The notes below the pieces were generated by a model, which saw only the letters and a list, made by a program, of their open reading frames with translations, was not told where the DNA came from and ran no database searches. DNA of 64,000 bases. Origin: CAXXOK01 sp001604115 (GTDB taxonomy: Bacteria > Bacillota > Clostridia > Christensenellales > Aristaeellaceae). The stretch lies in assembly GCA_034928535.1 (NCBI GenBank), contig JAYFOV010000010.1:17986-81985 (forward strand). Direction: 5' to 3'. Positions 9,786 through 18,496 of this stretch are shown here, piece after piece; the first letter of the stretch is position 1; every line of letters starts with the position of its first letter. Position numbers and translations under genes: made by a program.

Positions 9786-10736
9786 TTATGGGGTCACAAG
9801 GCGCGTCTGTGGCTCGCAGGTGGCCATCAGCGTTACATGGCCGGAAATCAACACGGCTTCATAGGCCGGCAGCAGGAAATTCGACCCGATCTGCAAGGGA
9901 ATACCATCTGCGGTGCCGGCGCCACCAACAACGGTGCAGAGCTGGTAGCCGTCAAACCGCAGTGCTTGCTCGCCGTTGATCTCATAACGGCTCACGCAGA
10001 AGCTTTCATTTCTGATGAAAACCGTCTCGGTGCCGCCGGCCAGCACATTGGTCTTCGGCAGGGGGTGTGCATCTTGACGGCCAAGCGCATCATCCACACA
10101 GGCGATGGCTTGCTCCAGATGCAGGGGGCGTTCCTGCCCCTGCGCATCTTTGCGGTGGTAGTCATAAAAACGGTAGGTAACATCGGTGGCCTGCTGGATT
10201 TCATACACGACCGCACCCTTGCGCAGCGCATGCAGGATGCCGGCCGGCAGATAGACAAAATCGCCCTGTTGCACAGGCAAATAATCCAGCAATGCATCCC
10301 ATCGATCCGAGGCGATCATGTCCCGAAGGGCTGCTTTGTCAGGTGCGCGGTGGCCATAGACAATGTTGCCGGCGGCAGGGGCTTCCAGGAAGTACCACGC
10401 TTCATTTTTACCGGTGGAGTAGCCCTGCGCCTTGGCGATGGAGGCATTGGGGTGAATTTGAATGCTCAGATCGTCCATGGGCGCGACCAACGATATGATT
10501 ACCGGGAAATCCGAAAAGCGGCTTTGAAACAAGTTTGGTTGCTCTTGCCACAGCATGCGTAAAGTTTTGCCGTCATGGGGGCCACCTTGAATGACGTTGC
10601 TGGCATCCGCCTGCGCGCTGAAAGACCAGGACTGGCCAATGGCATCGCCAAACCATGGATAACGGAAATACTCCCGCAGGCGCGTGCCACCCCAGATGGC
10701 TGGGCGTTCAATGGGGATGGTTTGAAGGATCGGCAT
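9786..10736 (-). CDS. manA: Mannose-6-phosphate isomerase, class I
   Basis: A 316-residue cupin-type zinc isomerase that interconverts mannose-6-phosphate and fructose-6-phosphate. It opens IWGGTRLREYF, has the zinc site in LSIQIHPN, followed by KNEAWYFLEA, and later VYLPAGILHAL. Length fits the short bacterial class I enzymes. GGAGG lies just before the ATG. It sits between a ROK kinase and an epimerase in a minus-strand sugar operon, which suggests that mannose, or a sugar entering through a 6-phosphate, is a product of the glycosidase encoded upstream in the same operon. Confidence 0.88.
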   Translation of the reverse strand: MPILQTIPIERPAIWGGTRLREYFRYPWFGDAIGQSWSFSAQADASNVIQGGPHDGKTLRMLWQEQPNLFQSRFSDFPVIISLVAPMDDLSIQIHPNASIAKAQGYSTGKNEAWYFLEAPAAGNIVYGHRAPDKAALRDMIASDRWDALLDYLPVQQGDFVYLPAGILHALRKGAVVYEIQQATDVTYRFYDYHRKDAQGQERPLHLEQAIACVDDALGRQDAHPLPKTNVLAGGTETVFIRNESFCVSRYEINGEQALRFDGYQLCTVVGGAGTADGIPLQIGSNFLLPAYEAVLISGHVTLMATCEPQTRLVTP

Positions 10737-10748
10737 GGGTACCTCCCT

Positions 10749-11693
10749 TTATTGGATCTCATCGGCAGTCAGGAAGGCCGCGCCCACCATGGGTGCATCG
10801 CTGCCAAGCCTGGCCTGGGACACAAGCACCTGACGCTTGCGTGCCCATGCGGGGTAGCCATAGTGCAGGATCTTTTCCTGCAATGGATCAATAAACAGCG
10901 CTTTGTGCGCACACACACCGCCGGAGATCACCACCCTGTCGGTGGAGAGGATATCGATCATGAGGGACAAGCCGTAGGCGAGCTTATCCACACAGTCAGC
11001 GATGAGGTTCAGCGCATCGCCGTCACCGGCATAGGCGAGTTGAAAAACGGACTCCGTTTTTTGCGGAAGGTCGCGCAGTTTGTGCGGAAAGCGTTCCAAT
11101 GCCTGTTCCAATATAGCATTGCCGCTGGCATAGCGCTCCAGGCACCCCCGCTGGCCGCAGGCGCAAGGCCTGCCTTGCCATACGATGGGTGTATGCCCAA
11201 TCTCGCCTGCGGTGCGCATTGCCCCGGCAAACACTTTTCCGCCAGAAATCACGCCGCACCCAATACCGGTGCCGACCGTCACGCACAACATGTGCGGTTG
11301 GGTGCGCTGGCTGCCAAAACGGTACTCCGCATAGGCGGCTGCCCAGCTATCCTGCACCACGGTCACTGGTCTGTGCCAGCGTGCAGCGAACAGATCGCTC
11401 AGCGGCACTTCGTGATCGCCAAACAGGTTGCAGCTATACGCTACTACGCCGCGGGTAAAATCCGCCGTGCCGGGAATGCCCGCGCCAATGTGGATGGCAT
11501 CCGCAAGGGAAAGCTGCCTTGCGGCCAGCATGGCCTCGATTTCTCCGGCAATCATCCCTGCAAAGGCTGCGGGCGAATCCGCACCGAGGGAGGGAAACGT
11601 CGTTTTGCACATGACCTGTCCCTCCGGGGTCAGGATGCCCGCATTGACCTTGGTGCCACCGATGTCAATGCCAATGTGAAAGGGGTTGGACAT
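10749..11693 (-). CDS. ROK family sugar kinase (glucokinase-like)
   Basis: A 314-residue ROK protein without the N-terminal helix-turn-helix of ROK repressors, so probably a kinase. The phosphate-binding motif GIDIGGTKVNAG is at the N-terminus. GEIGHTPIV is followed by the zinc-binding CACGQRGCLE. ROK kinases phosphorylate glucose, mannose, fructose, allose or N-acetyl sugars at C6 with ATP. Next to manA, a mannose or glucose kinase is a sensible guess; with the following epimerase an allose kinase is possible too. The start has GGAGGGAGG upstream. The gap to manA is 12 bases. Confidence 0.8.
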   Translation of the reverse strand: MSNPFHIGIDIGGTKVNAGILTPEGQVMCKTTFPSLGADSPAAFAGMIAGEIEAMLAARQLSLADAIHIGAGIPGTADFTRGVVAYSCNLFGDHEVPLSDLFAARWHRPVTVVQDSWAAAYAEYRFGSQRTQPHMLCVTVGTGIGCGVISGGKVFAGAMRTAGEIGHTPIVWQGRPCACGQRGCLERYASGNAILEQALERFPHKLRDLPQKTESVFQLAYAGDGDALNLIADCVDKLAYGLSLMIDILSTDRVVISGGVCAHKALFIDPLQEKILHYGYPAWARKRQVLVSQARLGSDAPMVGAAFLTADEIQ

Positions 11694-11723
11694 AACAAGC
11701 CTCCCTCCATCGTTTGGATGCGG

Positions 11724-13757
11724 TCAGATCAGCTCGAACATGTCAAAGATATCGAGTTTAGGCAGGTGGATGTTGGTTTGACCGTTGATGGTTTCCGTAT
11801 GCAAGGGCTCCCCGGTCACCAGACGCACAGCGCGCATGCCTGCTGCCGGCCACAGGATGTGGATATCATGCACAGGTACCACAGGCGGCGTTTCCTGCTG
11901 GTTGATGGCGGCCATAAACGTCCTGCCATCCTTCTGCCACGCGAGCATTTCCACATATTTGGGCGCATCGGATGTGAAGGAAGGTTTGGCGATGAGGGAA
12001 CAGATCAGGTTGCGGGCTGCCACATGGCTCTGGTAGGGACGCATGAGCTCAATGGGTGCCGCAGTCCACAGCAGGGTGCTGCTGCCGATCCTGCGCCGCA
12101 CGATGGCAGGCGAATCGGTGTAGATGCCGGGAGGATTGCTATGGATGGCGGAGAACTCCCCCGTGCCGGGAACCGTATAGGGGAGGGTCAGCGTGCCCAG
12201 CACTTCCGCATCGGCCGCCGTAAGCCTGGCAGTATATTGATGCATGGTAATGTTCAGCGGTACCATGTGGCTGAAACCTTCCAGATAGGCTTCGCCTGCT
12301 TTGGTGGGACTGATGTAGGTGATGGTGTGCTCCGTTTTGCCGGTGATCTGGATCCCCAACAGCTCCGCCAGGCGCACATCCGCTACCGGCCCGCTCACAA
12401 ACAGATTGCCGCCCTGCGCTACGTAGGCTTCGATCGCGTCCATTTCCTCCGGCAGGATGCGCGCCACATGGGACAGGATCAGCGATTGTCCGCGGTAATC
12501 CTTCAGGTTGCGGCTGCCGATCACCTCAAAGGGGATATTGTTCTCCCGCAGGATGCCTGCCATGCCGATCGGGCAATCAGCGTAATATTTTGGGCTGAAG
12601 GATTTGCCTTGCATCGCGCCGGTTTCATTGGGGTCAAACTTGGCGTGGGAGGCAAACCAGATCGCGGTATCATGGATGAGCTGCCCATTCACATAAGGCT
12701 CATAAGGCATGGTTTTGGCAAAGATGGACTTCATGAGCTGCGTATATACTTCCGGCACGATGCTGCCATCGGGGTTGATGGCATCCACCAGCTGGAAGGC
12801 ACCGGAGTGCGCCAGCGCCGTGATGGCGTGCAGCAGCAGCTCAGCCTCCGTTTTGGTGGTGGTGTGCTGGTTCAGCTCTGGGTCGCACCGCGAGGTATGG
12901 TAGGTAAAGGGCAGCGCCGGGCTCACATTCTTATAGTATTTGTTGATGAAGGTCTGTTGCAAAAAACCGCCGTAATAATCGCCGCCCGCATAGTCCACGG
13001 CATCCATCAGGTACTCGCTGGATGCGTGGATCCAGGGGGAGGTGATCATGCTGAATTGATGCTCAATGGTCACCTCTGGATGGATGGCTTTTACGCTGTC
13101 GGTCGCAAAACGCGCATATTCTGCCATCCACTTTTCACGCAGCAGTTGAAATGTAAGGAACTGTGCATCGGTAAAGTCGATGCGGCGCGGCATGTCATGT
13201 CCGGTTTCCTCAAAATAGCGCTTGCGGCAATGCTGGCAGTAGCACACGTCCGGCCAAAAGGTCATGTCCAGAAACATGCCCTCAAAGGAATAGTATCGGT
13301 TCAGGTGCGTCAGGTTTTCCCGCACATAGGCACGGTAGTCCGGGTTGTTGGGGCAAACGATGCCATACCGCCCGGATTTGAAATTGGGCTTATCCCGATA
13401 TTCCCGGAATTGCATGCCTTCCTCGGTTACGCAGCGCCAATCCGGGTGGTTGTCATACGCCCAGTTGTCAAAGATCTGGGTAAAGTAAGCCACAACGGCA
13501 ATGCCCTTTTCGTGGCACAGGCGCACCATATCGCCAAAGTAGTCATACCCCTTGAGCCCTTGGTGCATGCGGCCAACGGGCGGTTTGTAATAGCAAAGCC
13601 CCGTATGCGATTTGGCTTTGACCATGGCAGATTGAAAGCCCGCCTCCGCCAGGGCATCCACATATTCTTTGGCGTTGACCTTGCTTAGAAATTCTTCGTT
13701 CCAGTCATCAATGTGCATATCCAGAAGGTTCCTGCGAAAATTGCCTTTTATCCACAT
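11724..13757 (-). CDS. Putative glycoside hydrolase with beta-galactosidase trimerisation-like region
   Basis: A 677-residue protein with no signal peptide, hence cytoplasmic. The first 370 residues look like a TIM barrel of the GHL6/fucosidase-like type: DMHIDDWN, SHTGLCYYKP, IAVVAYFTQIFDNWAYDNHPDW and FEGMFLDMTFWPDVCYC, where Asp of LDMTF is a candidate nucleophile. CYCQHC could bind a metal. The middle part (IEAYVAQGGNLFVSGPVADVRLAELLG) resembles the glutamine-amidotransferase-like trimerisation domain seen in GH42 enzymes. I do not know a characterised enzyme of this exact architecture. It lies in an operon with a CUT1 importer, so it probably hydrolyses the imported oligosaccharide. Confidence 0.6.
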   Translation of the reverse strand: MWIKGNFRRNLLDMHIDDWNEEFLSKVNAKEYVDALAEAGFQSAMVKAKSHTGLCYYKPPVGRMHQGLKGYDYFGDMVRLCHEKGIAVVAYFTQIFDNWAYDNHPDWRCVTEEGMQFREYRDKPNFKSGRYGIVCPNNPDYRAYVRENLTHLNRYYSFEGMFLDMTFWPDVCYCQHCRKRYFEETGHDMPRRIDFTDAQFLTFQLLREKWMAEYARFATDSVKAIHPEVTIEHQFSMITSPWIHASSEYLMDAVDYAGGDYYGGFLQQTFINKYYKNVSPALPFTYHTSRCDPELNQHTTTKTEAELLLHAITALAHSGAFQLVDAINPDGSIVPEVYTQLMKSIFAKTMPYEPYVNGQLIHDTAIWFASHAKFDPNETGAMQGKSFSPKYYADCPIGMAGILRENNIPFEVIGSRNLKDYRGQSLILSHVARILPEEMDAIEAYVAQGGNLFVSGPVADVRLAELLGIQITGKTEHTITYISPTKAGEAYLEGFSHMVPLNITMHQYTARLTAADAEVLGTLTLPYTVPGTGEFSAIHSNPPGIYTDSPAIVRRRIGSSTLLWTAAPIELMRPYQSHVAARNLICSLIAKPSFTSDAPKYVEMLAWQKDGRTFMAAINQQETPPVVPVHDIHILWPAAGMRAVRLVTGEPLHTETINGQTNIHLPKLDIFDMFELI

Positions 13758-13780
13758 GGTCAGGTCGTCCCTTTCGTGCG

Positions 13781-14650
13781 TTAATTCTCCCGGGAGTGGA
13801 TCACCGCTTCATACTGGGTAATGGGGGCTTTGAGCACGGAATTCTCCAGAAACTTGCTGGGCGACATGCCCACGATTTTCTTGAAGATCTTGCTAAAGAC
13901 GTGGATGCCGGAAAACCCGCACAGGTAGGCAACCTCCGTCAGACTCTTGTTGTCCTTGTACATGAGCTGCTTGGCGCGCTCGATGCGGATGTTGAGCATG
14001 TAGGTGTGCAGCGATATGCCCAGCTGATCCTGGAACAACTTGGTCAGGTAGTTGGCGGAGACCCCCACTGCAGATGCGATCTGCTGATTGTCAAGCTCTG
14101 TTTGGCATAGGTTTTTGTAGATGTAGGAAACCGCGTTCTCAATATGTACCCAGGACTTGGTTTTGGCATCGCCGCGCCTGCTTTCCGCAACGTTGCCGGA
14201 GGCTCGGAAGTAGGGCACCAGCAGTTGCAGCGCGATGCCGGTGAGCATTGCGCGGTAACCGGGACGCTGCTCATCAAACTCCTTATACATGCGCAGGTAG
14301 TTGTTGCTCAAATCGTACTTTTCGCCTTCATTTGCCGTGGCCACAAACACGTTGTTGCCCCAGGGAATTTCCCGATCCGGCGCATCGAAATAGTCAAAAT
14401 GGAAAATGTACTGCACAAGGGGCTCATCCCCTTTGCTGGCGATGATGTGCGCGGCTTTGGGCGGCAGCACGATCATGTCCCCCGTCTTGAGGAAGAAACG
14501 GCCGCCGTTGACAAAGAATTCCGCGCTTCCCCCGGCAATGTACGTGAAAACATACTCATCATCCTGCCATTTGCCGTACATGTCTACGGCACGCTTGATG
14601 CGCATGGTCACCACATTGGGTCGGATATCCTCCAGAAAGGAAATGTCCAT
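13781..14650 (-). CDS. AraC family transcriptional regulator
   Basis: A 289-residue regulator with an N-terminal cupin sugar-sensing domain (YIAGGSAEFFVNGG, LPPKAAHII) and a C-terminal double helix-turn-helix from about residue 180 (QIASAVGVSANYLTKLF and LTEVAYLCGFSGIHVFSKIFKK). It sits inside the operon between the permeases and the glycosidase. It is the obvious activator of the promoter upstream of the binding-protein gene, which has a good -10 but a poor -35. The gap to the permease gene is only 18 bases, so it is probably co-transcribed. Confidence 0.85.
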   Translation of the reverse strand: MDISFLEDIRPNVVTMRIKRAVDMYGKWQDDEYVFTYIAGGSAEFFVNGGRFFLKTGDMIVLPPKAAHIIASKGDEPLVQYIFHFDYFDAPDREIPWGNNVFVATANEGEKYDLSNNYLRMYKEFDEQRPGYRAMLTGIALQLLVPYFRASGNVAESRRGDAKTKSWVHIENAVSYIYKNLCQTELDNQQIASAVGVSANYLTKLFQDQLGISLHTYMLNIRIERAKQLMYKDNKSLTEVAYLCGFSGIHVFSKIFKKIVGMSPSKFLENSVLKAPITQYEAVIHSREN

Positions 14651-14668
14651 TGCTGTTCACCTGCCCAT

Positions 14669-15502
14669 TCAGCCTTTGACTGCGCCGGCCATCATGCCCT
14701 GCATGATCTTCTTGTAAAAGAGGATGTAGATGAGCACCACCGGAAGCGTTGCCATGGCGAGCGCCGCCATCAGGAGCGTATAGTCGATGGAAAACTGGGA
14801 CGTAAAGCTGGTCAGGCCTACCGGAACGGTCTTGTAGGCAGCTTTCATGACCAGCATTTGCGCAAAGGGGAACTCATTCCAGGTGTGCATAAATGCCAGA
14901 ATGACCACGGTGGACAGTACCGGCCGGCAGATGGGCAGGATGATGGTGAACATGGTGCGCAGCATGCCCGCGCCATCAATGGCGGCGGCGTCCTCCATCT
15001 CCTTGGAAATACCTTTAACATAGCTATCCACCAGGAAGATTGCGATGGGCAACTCAAAGGCGATGTAGGGGAACAGGAGCGTGATGCGCGTGTTCAGGAG
15101 ACCGACGCCTTTGAACAGGATAAACATGGGCACGATGAGCGCATACACCGGCACCAGAATACCAGCCAGGAACACGCCATACACAAACCCACGGCCACGG
15201 AAGCGGTAGCGGGAGAGCAGGTAGCCTACAACAAAGGTAAACAACAACACGATGGCCAGGGAAATGAAGCTGTTAAATGCGCTGTTGAACAAATACACAT
15301 CAAACTTTGCGGTTTCAAACGCCTTGACGTAGTTGCCAAAGTTGAGCGCAGCGGGAAGGGAAAATGAATTGAGGTTGAACTCCGTCGCGGTTTTCAGAGA
15401 CGAGTAGCCCAGCCACACCACGGGGAAAATGCAGGTGATCGAAAGCAGCATGATCGGCACATTGATGAAAAACCAGCTCAGCGCCTCCTTGATTTTCTTC
15501 AT
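14669..15502 (-). CDS. Carbohydrate ABC transporter permease (MalG type)
   Basis: A 277-residue inner membrane protein with six predicted helices and the EAA loop (KEMEDAAAIDGAGMLRTMFTIILP), which docks the ATPase. It belongs to the CUT1 class, for oligosaccharides. The ATG at 15502 has GGAGG ahead and overlaps the stop of the partner permease gene by ATGA, so the two are translationally coupled. No ATPase gene is in the operon; like many Firmicutes CUT1 systems it probably uses a shared MsmX-type ATPase coded elsewhere. Confidence 0.88.
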   Translation of the reverse strand: MKKIKEALSWFFINVPIMLLSITCIFPVVWLGYSSLKTATEFNLNSFSLPAALNFGNYVKAFETAKFDVYLFNSAFNSFISLAIVLLFTFVVGYLLSRYRFRGRGFVYGVFLAGILVPVYALIVPMFILFKGVGLLNTRITLLFPYIAFELPIAIFLVDSYVKGISKEMEDAAAIDGAGMLRTMFTIILPICRPVLSTVVILAFMHTWNEFPFAQMLVMKAAYKTVPVGLTSFTSQFSIDYTLLMAALAMATLPVVLIYILFYKKIMQGMMAGAVKG

Positions 15503-16392
15503 GCGTTTTTCCTCCCCACAGAGCCCATCAGCAATTGGATAACCCAACTGATCAACAGGCTAAATACCAGCAGCATCACAGAAATGGTGGCGCCGTAGCC
15601 GAAATTGCTGTTCTCAAACGTGGTTTTGAAACAGTACAGCGCCAGCACGCTGGAGGAGCGCCCGGGACCGCCGTTGGTCATGATATAAATATGATCATAT
15701 ATCTTCATTGTGCCGGACGCGCAGAGGATGATGGCGATTTTCAGCGTATCCCAGATCATCGGCAGGGTGATCTGCGTTGAGCGCTGGTACCAGTTAGCGC
15801 CGTCGATCTCCGCACATTCATAAATCTCGGTGGGCACCGCGGAAATAGCGCTCATGAGAATGACCAGATACAGGCCGATATACTGCCACATGACCGGGAT
15901 GGATACCGTGGTAAGGATCAGGCTGGTATCATCCAGCCAGAGCCGGATCCACCCATCCAGACCCATGGCACGCAGCAGCGTGTTGAGCAGGCCGAAATTC
16001 TGATCGTACACAAATTTCCACACAAAGCCGATGACCACGGGGGCAAGCACCACAGGGAAAAAGATGACCGTGCGGTGGAACTCGCTCCACCTGAGTTTGC
16101 GGTTTGTCATTAAAAAAGATATGACCAAGGCGATGCCCACCTGGCCGAATACGCAATACAGCGATATGATCAGCGTGTTGGTGGTCGAAAGCCAAAAATT
16201 CTTGTCTTTGAGCATGGTGGCATAGTTTTTGAGCCCTGCAAAGGACTGCGCTCCAATGCCATCCCACTTGAGAAAACTGTAATATACGGACACGCATAGC
16301 GGTATGATCACAATAAACAGGTACAGGAGAAAAGGCACGCCAATGAGCGTGTAAATCAGTGGCAGGTTCCTTTTGGCATTCCGTTCCAGCAT
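15499..16392 (-). CDS. Carbohydrate ABC transporter permease (MalF type)
   Basis: A 297-residue CUT1 permease with about six membrane helices, the first at LIYTLIGVPFLLYLFIVIIP, and an EAA motif (TEIYECAEIDGANWYQRSTQITLP). I start at 16392 (MLERNAKR), which has GGGTGAGG upstream; the frame stays open 78 bases further upstream without a better site. It forms a heterodimer with the MalG-type protein encoded next and receives sugar from the binding protein at 16570. Confidence 0.86.
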   Translation of the reverse strand: MLERNAKRNLPLIYTLIGVPFLLYLFIVIIPLCVSVYYSFLKWDGIGAQSFAGLKNYATMLKDKNFWLSTTNTLIISLYCVFGQVGIALVISFLMTNRKLRWSEFHRTVIFFPVVLAPVVIGFVWKFVYDQNFGLLNTLLRAMGLDGWIRLWLDDTSLILTTVSIPVMWQYIGLYLVILMSAISAVPTEIYECAEIDGANWYQRSTQITLPMIWDTLKIAIILCASGTMKIYDHIYIMTNGGPGRSSSVLALYCFKTTFENSNFGYGATISVMLLVFSLLISWVIQLLMGSVGRKNA

Positions 16393-16520
16393 GAGCCTCA
16401 CCCTTTGCCGCAAGTTCCGGGGCTGCCGCGCCCCGGCATAAAAAACGGGAAGGACGGAGTGCTGCCGCACAGGGGCATCCAGCCGTGTGAAGCAGCCCTC
16501 CGCCGATCCTGGGGAGAAAC

Positions 16521-16556
16521 GTGGCGGAACCGTTGATCATTTGCCGGCTCCGCCAC
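16521..16556 (-). promoter_or_regulatory. Hairpin between binding-protein and permease genes
   Basis: GTGGCGGAACC and GGCTCCGCCAC form an 11-bp stem with one wobble on the transcript strand. It is followed on the minus strand by GTTTCTCC, so it may act as a partial terminator or as a 3' stabiliser of the binding-protein message. Confidence 0.55.
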
Positions 16557-16569
16557 CGAAAGGTTGGTT

Positions 16570-17862
16570 TTACTGCGCTTCCAGCACAGCCTGGCAGGCT
16601 TCGGCCATTTCCATCGGGGTTACAGCGCCGATGAGCAGTTCCTGCGTGCGGGCGTAGAGCTCAGAGGCGATGGGGGAGCTCAGCTGCACATCGAAGATGG
16701 GCAGGAAAGTCCACGTGGAGGCCAGTGCACTGTACTTGGCAAACAGCGGGTCCAGCTTGGTCTGATCCACATTGCTGGTCTTGCAGGCGGGCACAAACCC
16801 GGCTTCCAGCGCATAGGTGCCATAGTTGCCCGTGGTGATGGCTTTGTAGTAGTTCAGGGCAGCCGCCTGCTGCTCATCGCTCAGGCCGGCTTTGATCACA
16901 TAGCTCCAGCCAGCGCCGCCGGCTACGCCATTTTGCACGCCGCTCTCCTGGCCTTCCACTGCGGGGATGGCCGCGAACTCGGTTGCAGCCTTTACATCTT
17001 CGGGCGCATCCTTGATGATGTTGCCCAGCGCCCAAGCGCCTTCGATGAACATGGCGGCCTTCTTGTTCATGTACATAGCCTGCTGCTCGTTGTTGTTAAT
17101 GGAGTTCATATCAGCATTGAAGGCGCCTGCGGTGGCAAGGGCTTGGAAATCCGTCAGCGCCTGCACAAATGCAGGATCAGTGAATTTGGCGCCGGTCTGG
17201 TTCTTCAGGCTCTCAAACCACTCGCCATTGATGTAGCGATAGGCAAAGGTGTTGAGCAGGCAGCTCTCGGCGACCCACTGATCCTTGTTGCCCAGCGCAA
17301 TGGGCGTATAACCCTTGGCCTTGATCTGCTCCACGGCGGTCAGCAGCTCGGCATAGGTAGCGGGGAAGCTGGCAACGCCGCACTCGGCCAGGATGTCCTT
17401 GTTATAGTACACCACGGCATTGGGCTGCATCTGGAAGGGGAAGCCATAGGCTACGCCATCCACCAGCGCATCGCCAAAAGCGGTGTCCAGATATTCGGCC
17501 TTCCAGGCATCGTCCAGCAGATCGGACACGGGCACGATCTTGCCTGCTTTGGCAAGGCTGGCGAGCATATCGCCCTTGCACAGGAACAGATCGGGGAGCT
17601 CGTCGCCGGTCACGAGCACCTTGAGGTTTGTCTCGTAATCGTCATGGGCGACGTAGGTGGCGGTGACGTCGATATTCGGGTTGGCCGCCAGGAACTCTTC
17701 GCTCGCCTGATCGAACGCCTTGGCTGTGCCGGCGGTGTCCGATACGCTGTGGAAGTGCAGGAAGGACAAGGGTGTTTTTTCTTCTGCGGCGGCTACGCTA
17801 AACAGTGAGCCCAACAGAACGATCGCCATGATGAGGGAAAGCCATTTTTGAGTACCCTTCAT
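16570..17862 (-). CDS. Extracellular sugar-binding protein (CUT1, family 1)
   Basis: A 430-residue solute-binding protein with the family 1 pattern: FLHFHSVSDTAGTAKAFDQASEEFLAANPNIDV at the start, split here by residue count, then VPVSDLLDD and GVAYGFPFQ. It captures an oligosaccharide for the two permeases encoded downstream. The signal peptide (MKGTQKW, hydrophobic core, SVAAAEEK) has an Ala-x-Ala type cleavage site and no Cys, so it should not be lipidated, which is odd for a Gram-positive binding protein. The start at 17862 has AAGGAGG; the frame extends further upstream without support. It heads the operon that runs to 9078. Confidence 0.88.
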   Translation of the reverse strand: MKGTQKWLSLIMAIVLLGSLFSVAAAEEKTPLSFLHFHSVSDTAGTAKAFDQASEEFLAANPNIDVTATYVAHDDYETNLKVLVTGDELPDLFLCKGDMLASLAKAGKIVPVSDLLDDAWKAEYLDTAFGDALVDGVAYGFPFQMQPNAVVYYNKDILAECGVASFPATYAELLTAVEQIKAKGYTPIALGNKDQWVAESCLLNTFAYRYINGEWFESLKNQTGAKFTDPAFVQALTDFQALATAGAFNADMNSINNNEQQAMYMNKKAAMFIEGAWALGNIIKDAPEDVKAATEFAAIPAVEGQESGVQNGVAGGAGWSYVIKAGLSDEQQAAALNYYKAITTGNYGTYALEAGFVPACKTSNVDQTKLDPLFAKYSALASTWTFLPIFDVQLSSPIASELYARTQELLIGAVTPMEMAEACQAVLEAQ

Positions 17863-18430
17863 GAATGGATCCTCCTTACGTGTGCACAGTGCGTGCACCC
17901 TGCCGATGCCAGTTTGCCGTCGGGGGGCACACGCGCAATGCTGCTTGTTTGATATTGCTATTATAGTCACAATGTAAGCGGGGTGTCTTTATCTGATGGG
18001 ATGATTATTTGTCCATTTCTAATGGGACGAGCAGTGCGCAAAAGGGAATGATTTGTCATAAACCACAGTTGTTTGCCAATCCACACACATTTGGTGCGTT
18101 TGCCATCAGAATCATGAGGTAATGCCTATAAAAAATGGGATTTTTGAGGCGGCATATTCGGGGTAAGGGCGTAATCTAGCACCACCTTCGACGTTATCTT
18201 GTGTGATAAGGGCAAGTATTGGACAACAAAGACGGTTGAATCGGACAAGCGAAGCCCAAATCTATTGTACCGCATGTGTCAATTTCACCATCTTTGGGAA
18301 AATCCAAAAATCATAGAAATGGACACCAAACGCAACTATACCATACCGCATTGTACAGATTGCCGCAAGGGTATGCCAAGCTCTTTTGGCGCAAGGCATC
18401 ACCAGACTGAACGAGCTTTGGAAAAGAGCC
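17863..18430 (-). promoter_or_regulatory. Promoter region of the 9078-17862 operon; otherwise gene-free
   Basis: On the minus strand a perfect TATAAT occupies 17965-17960. At a 17-base spacing the -35 would be AGACAC (17988-17983), far from TTGACA. A good -10 with a poor -35 is what an AraC-dependent promoter often looks like, and an AraC gene lies in the operon. No gene is seen in the rest of the stretch. Confidence 0.55.
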
Positions 18431-18459
18431 TTGACAATTGGGCGCCGTTACGCCATAAT
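18431..18459 (+). promoter_or_regulatory. Sigma-A promoter of the MarR gene
   Basis: TTGACA (18431-18436) and CATAAT (18454-18459) are separated by 17 bases, 38 bases before the MarR start. A small palindrome, TAATATTA, lies between promoter and gene (18474-18481) and could be part of an operator. Confidence 0.75.
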
Positions 18460-18496
18460 CACAAAGTACCTAGTAATATTAGAGGAGCTGAGATCG

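Noticed and set aside
10575..13688. A 1037-codon open frame on the plus strand, opposite the ROK and glycosidase genes
   Set aside because: It runs antisense to three genes with clear domains and ribosome binding sites. The peptide has no domain and is rich in His, Gly and Arg, as expected from the complement of GC-rich coding sequence.
18474..18481. TAATATTA as a MarR operator
   Set aside because: Eight AT-rich bases are too few to claim an operator; kept only as a remark under the promoter.
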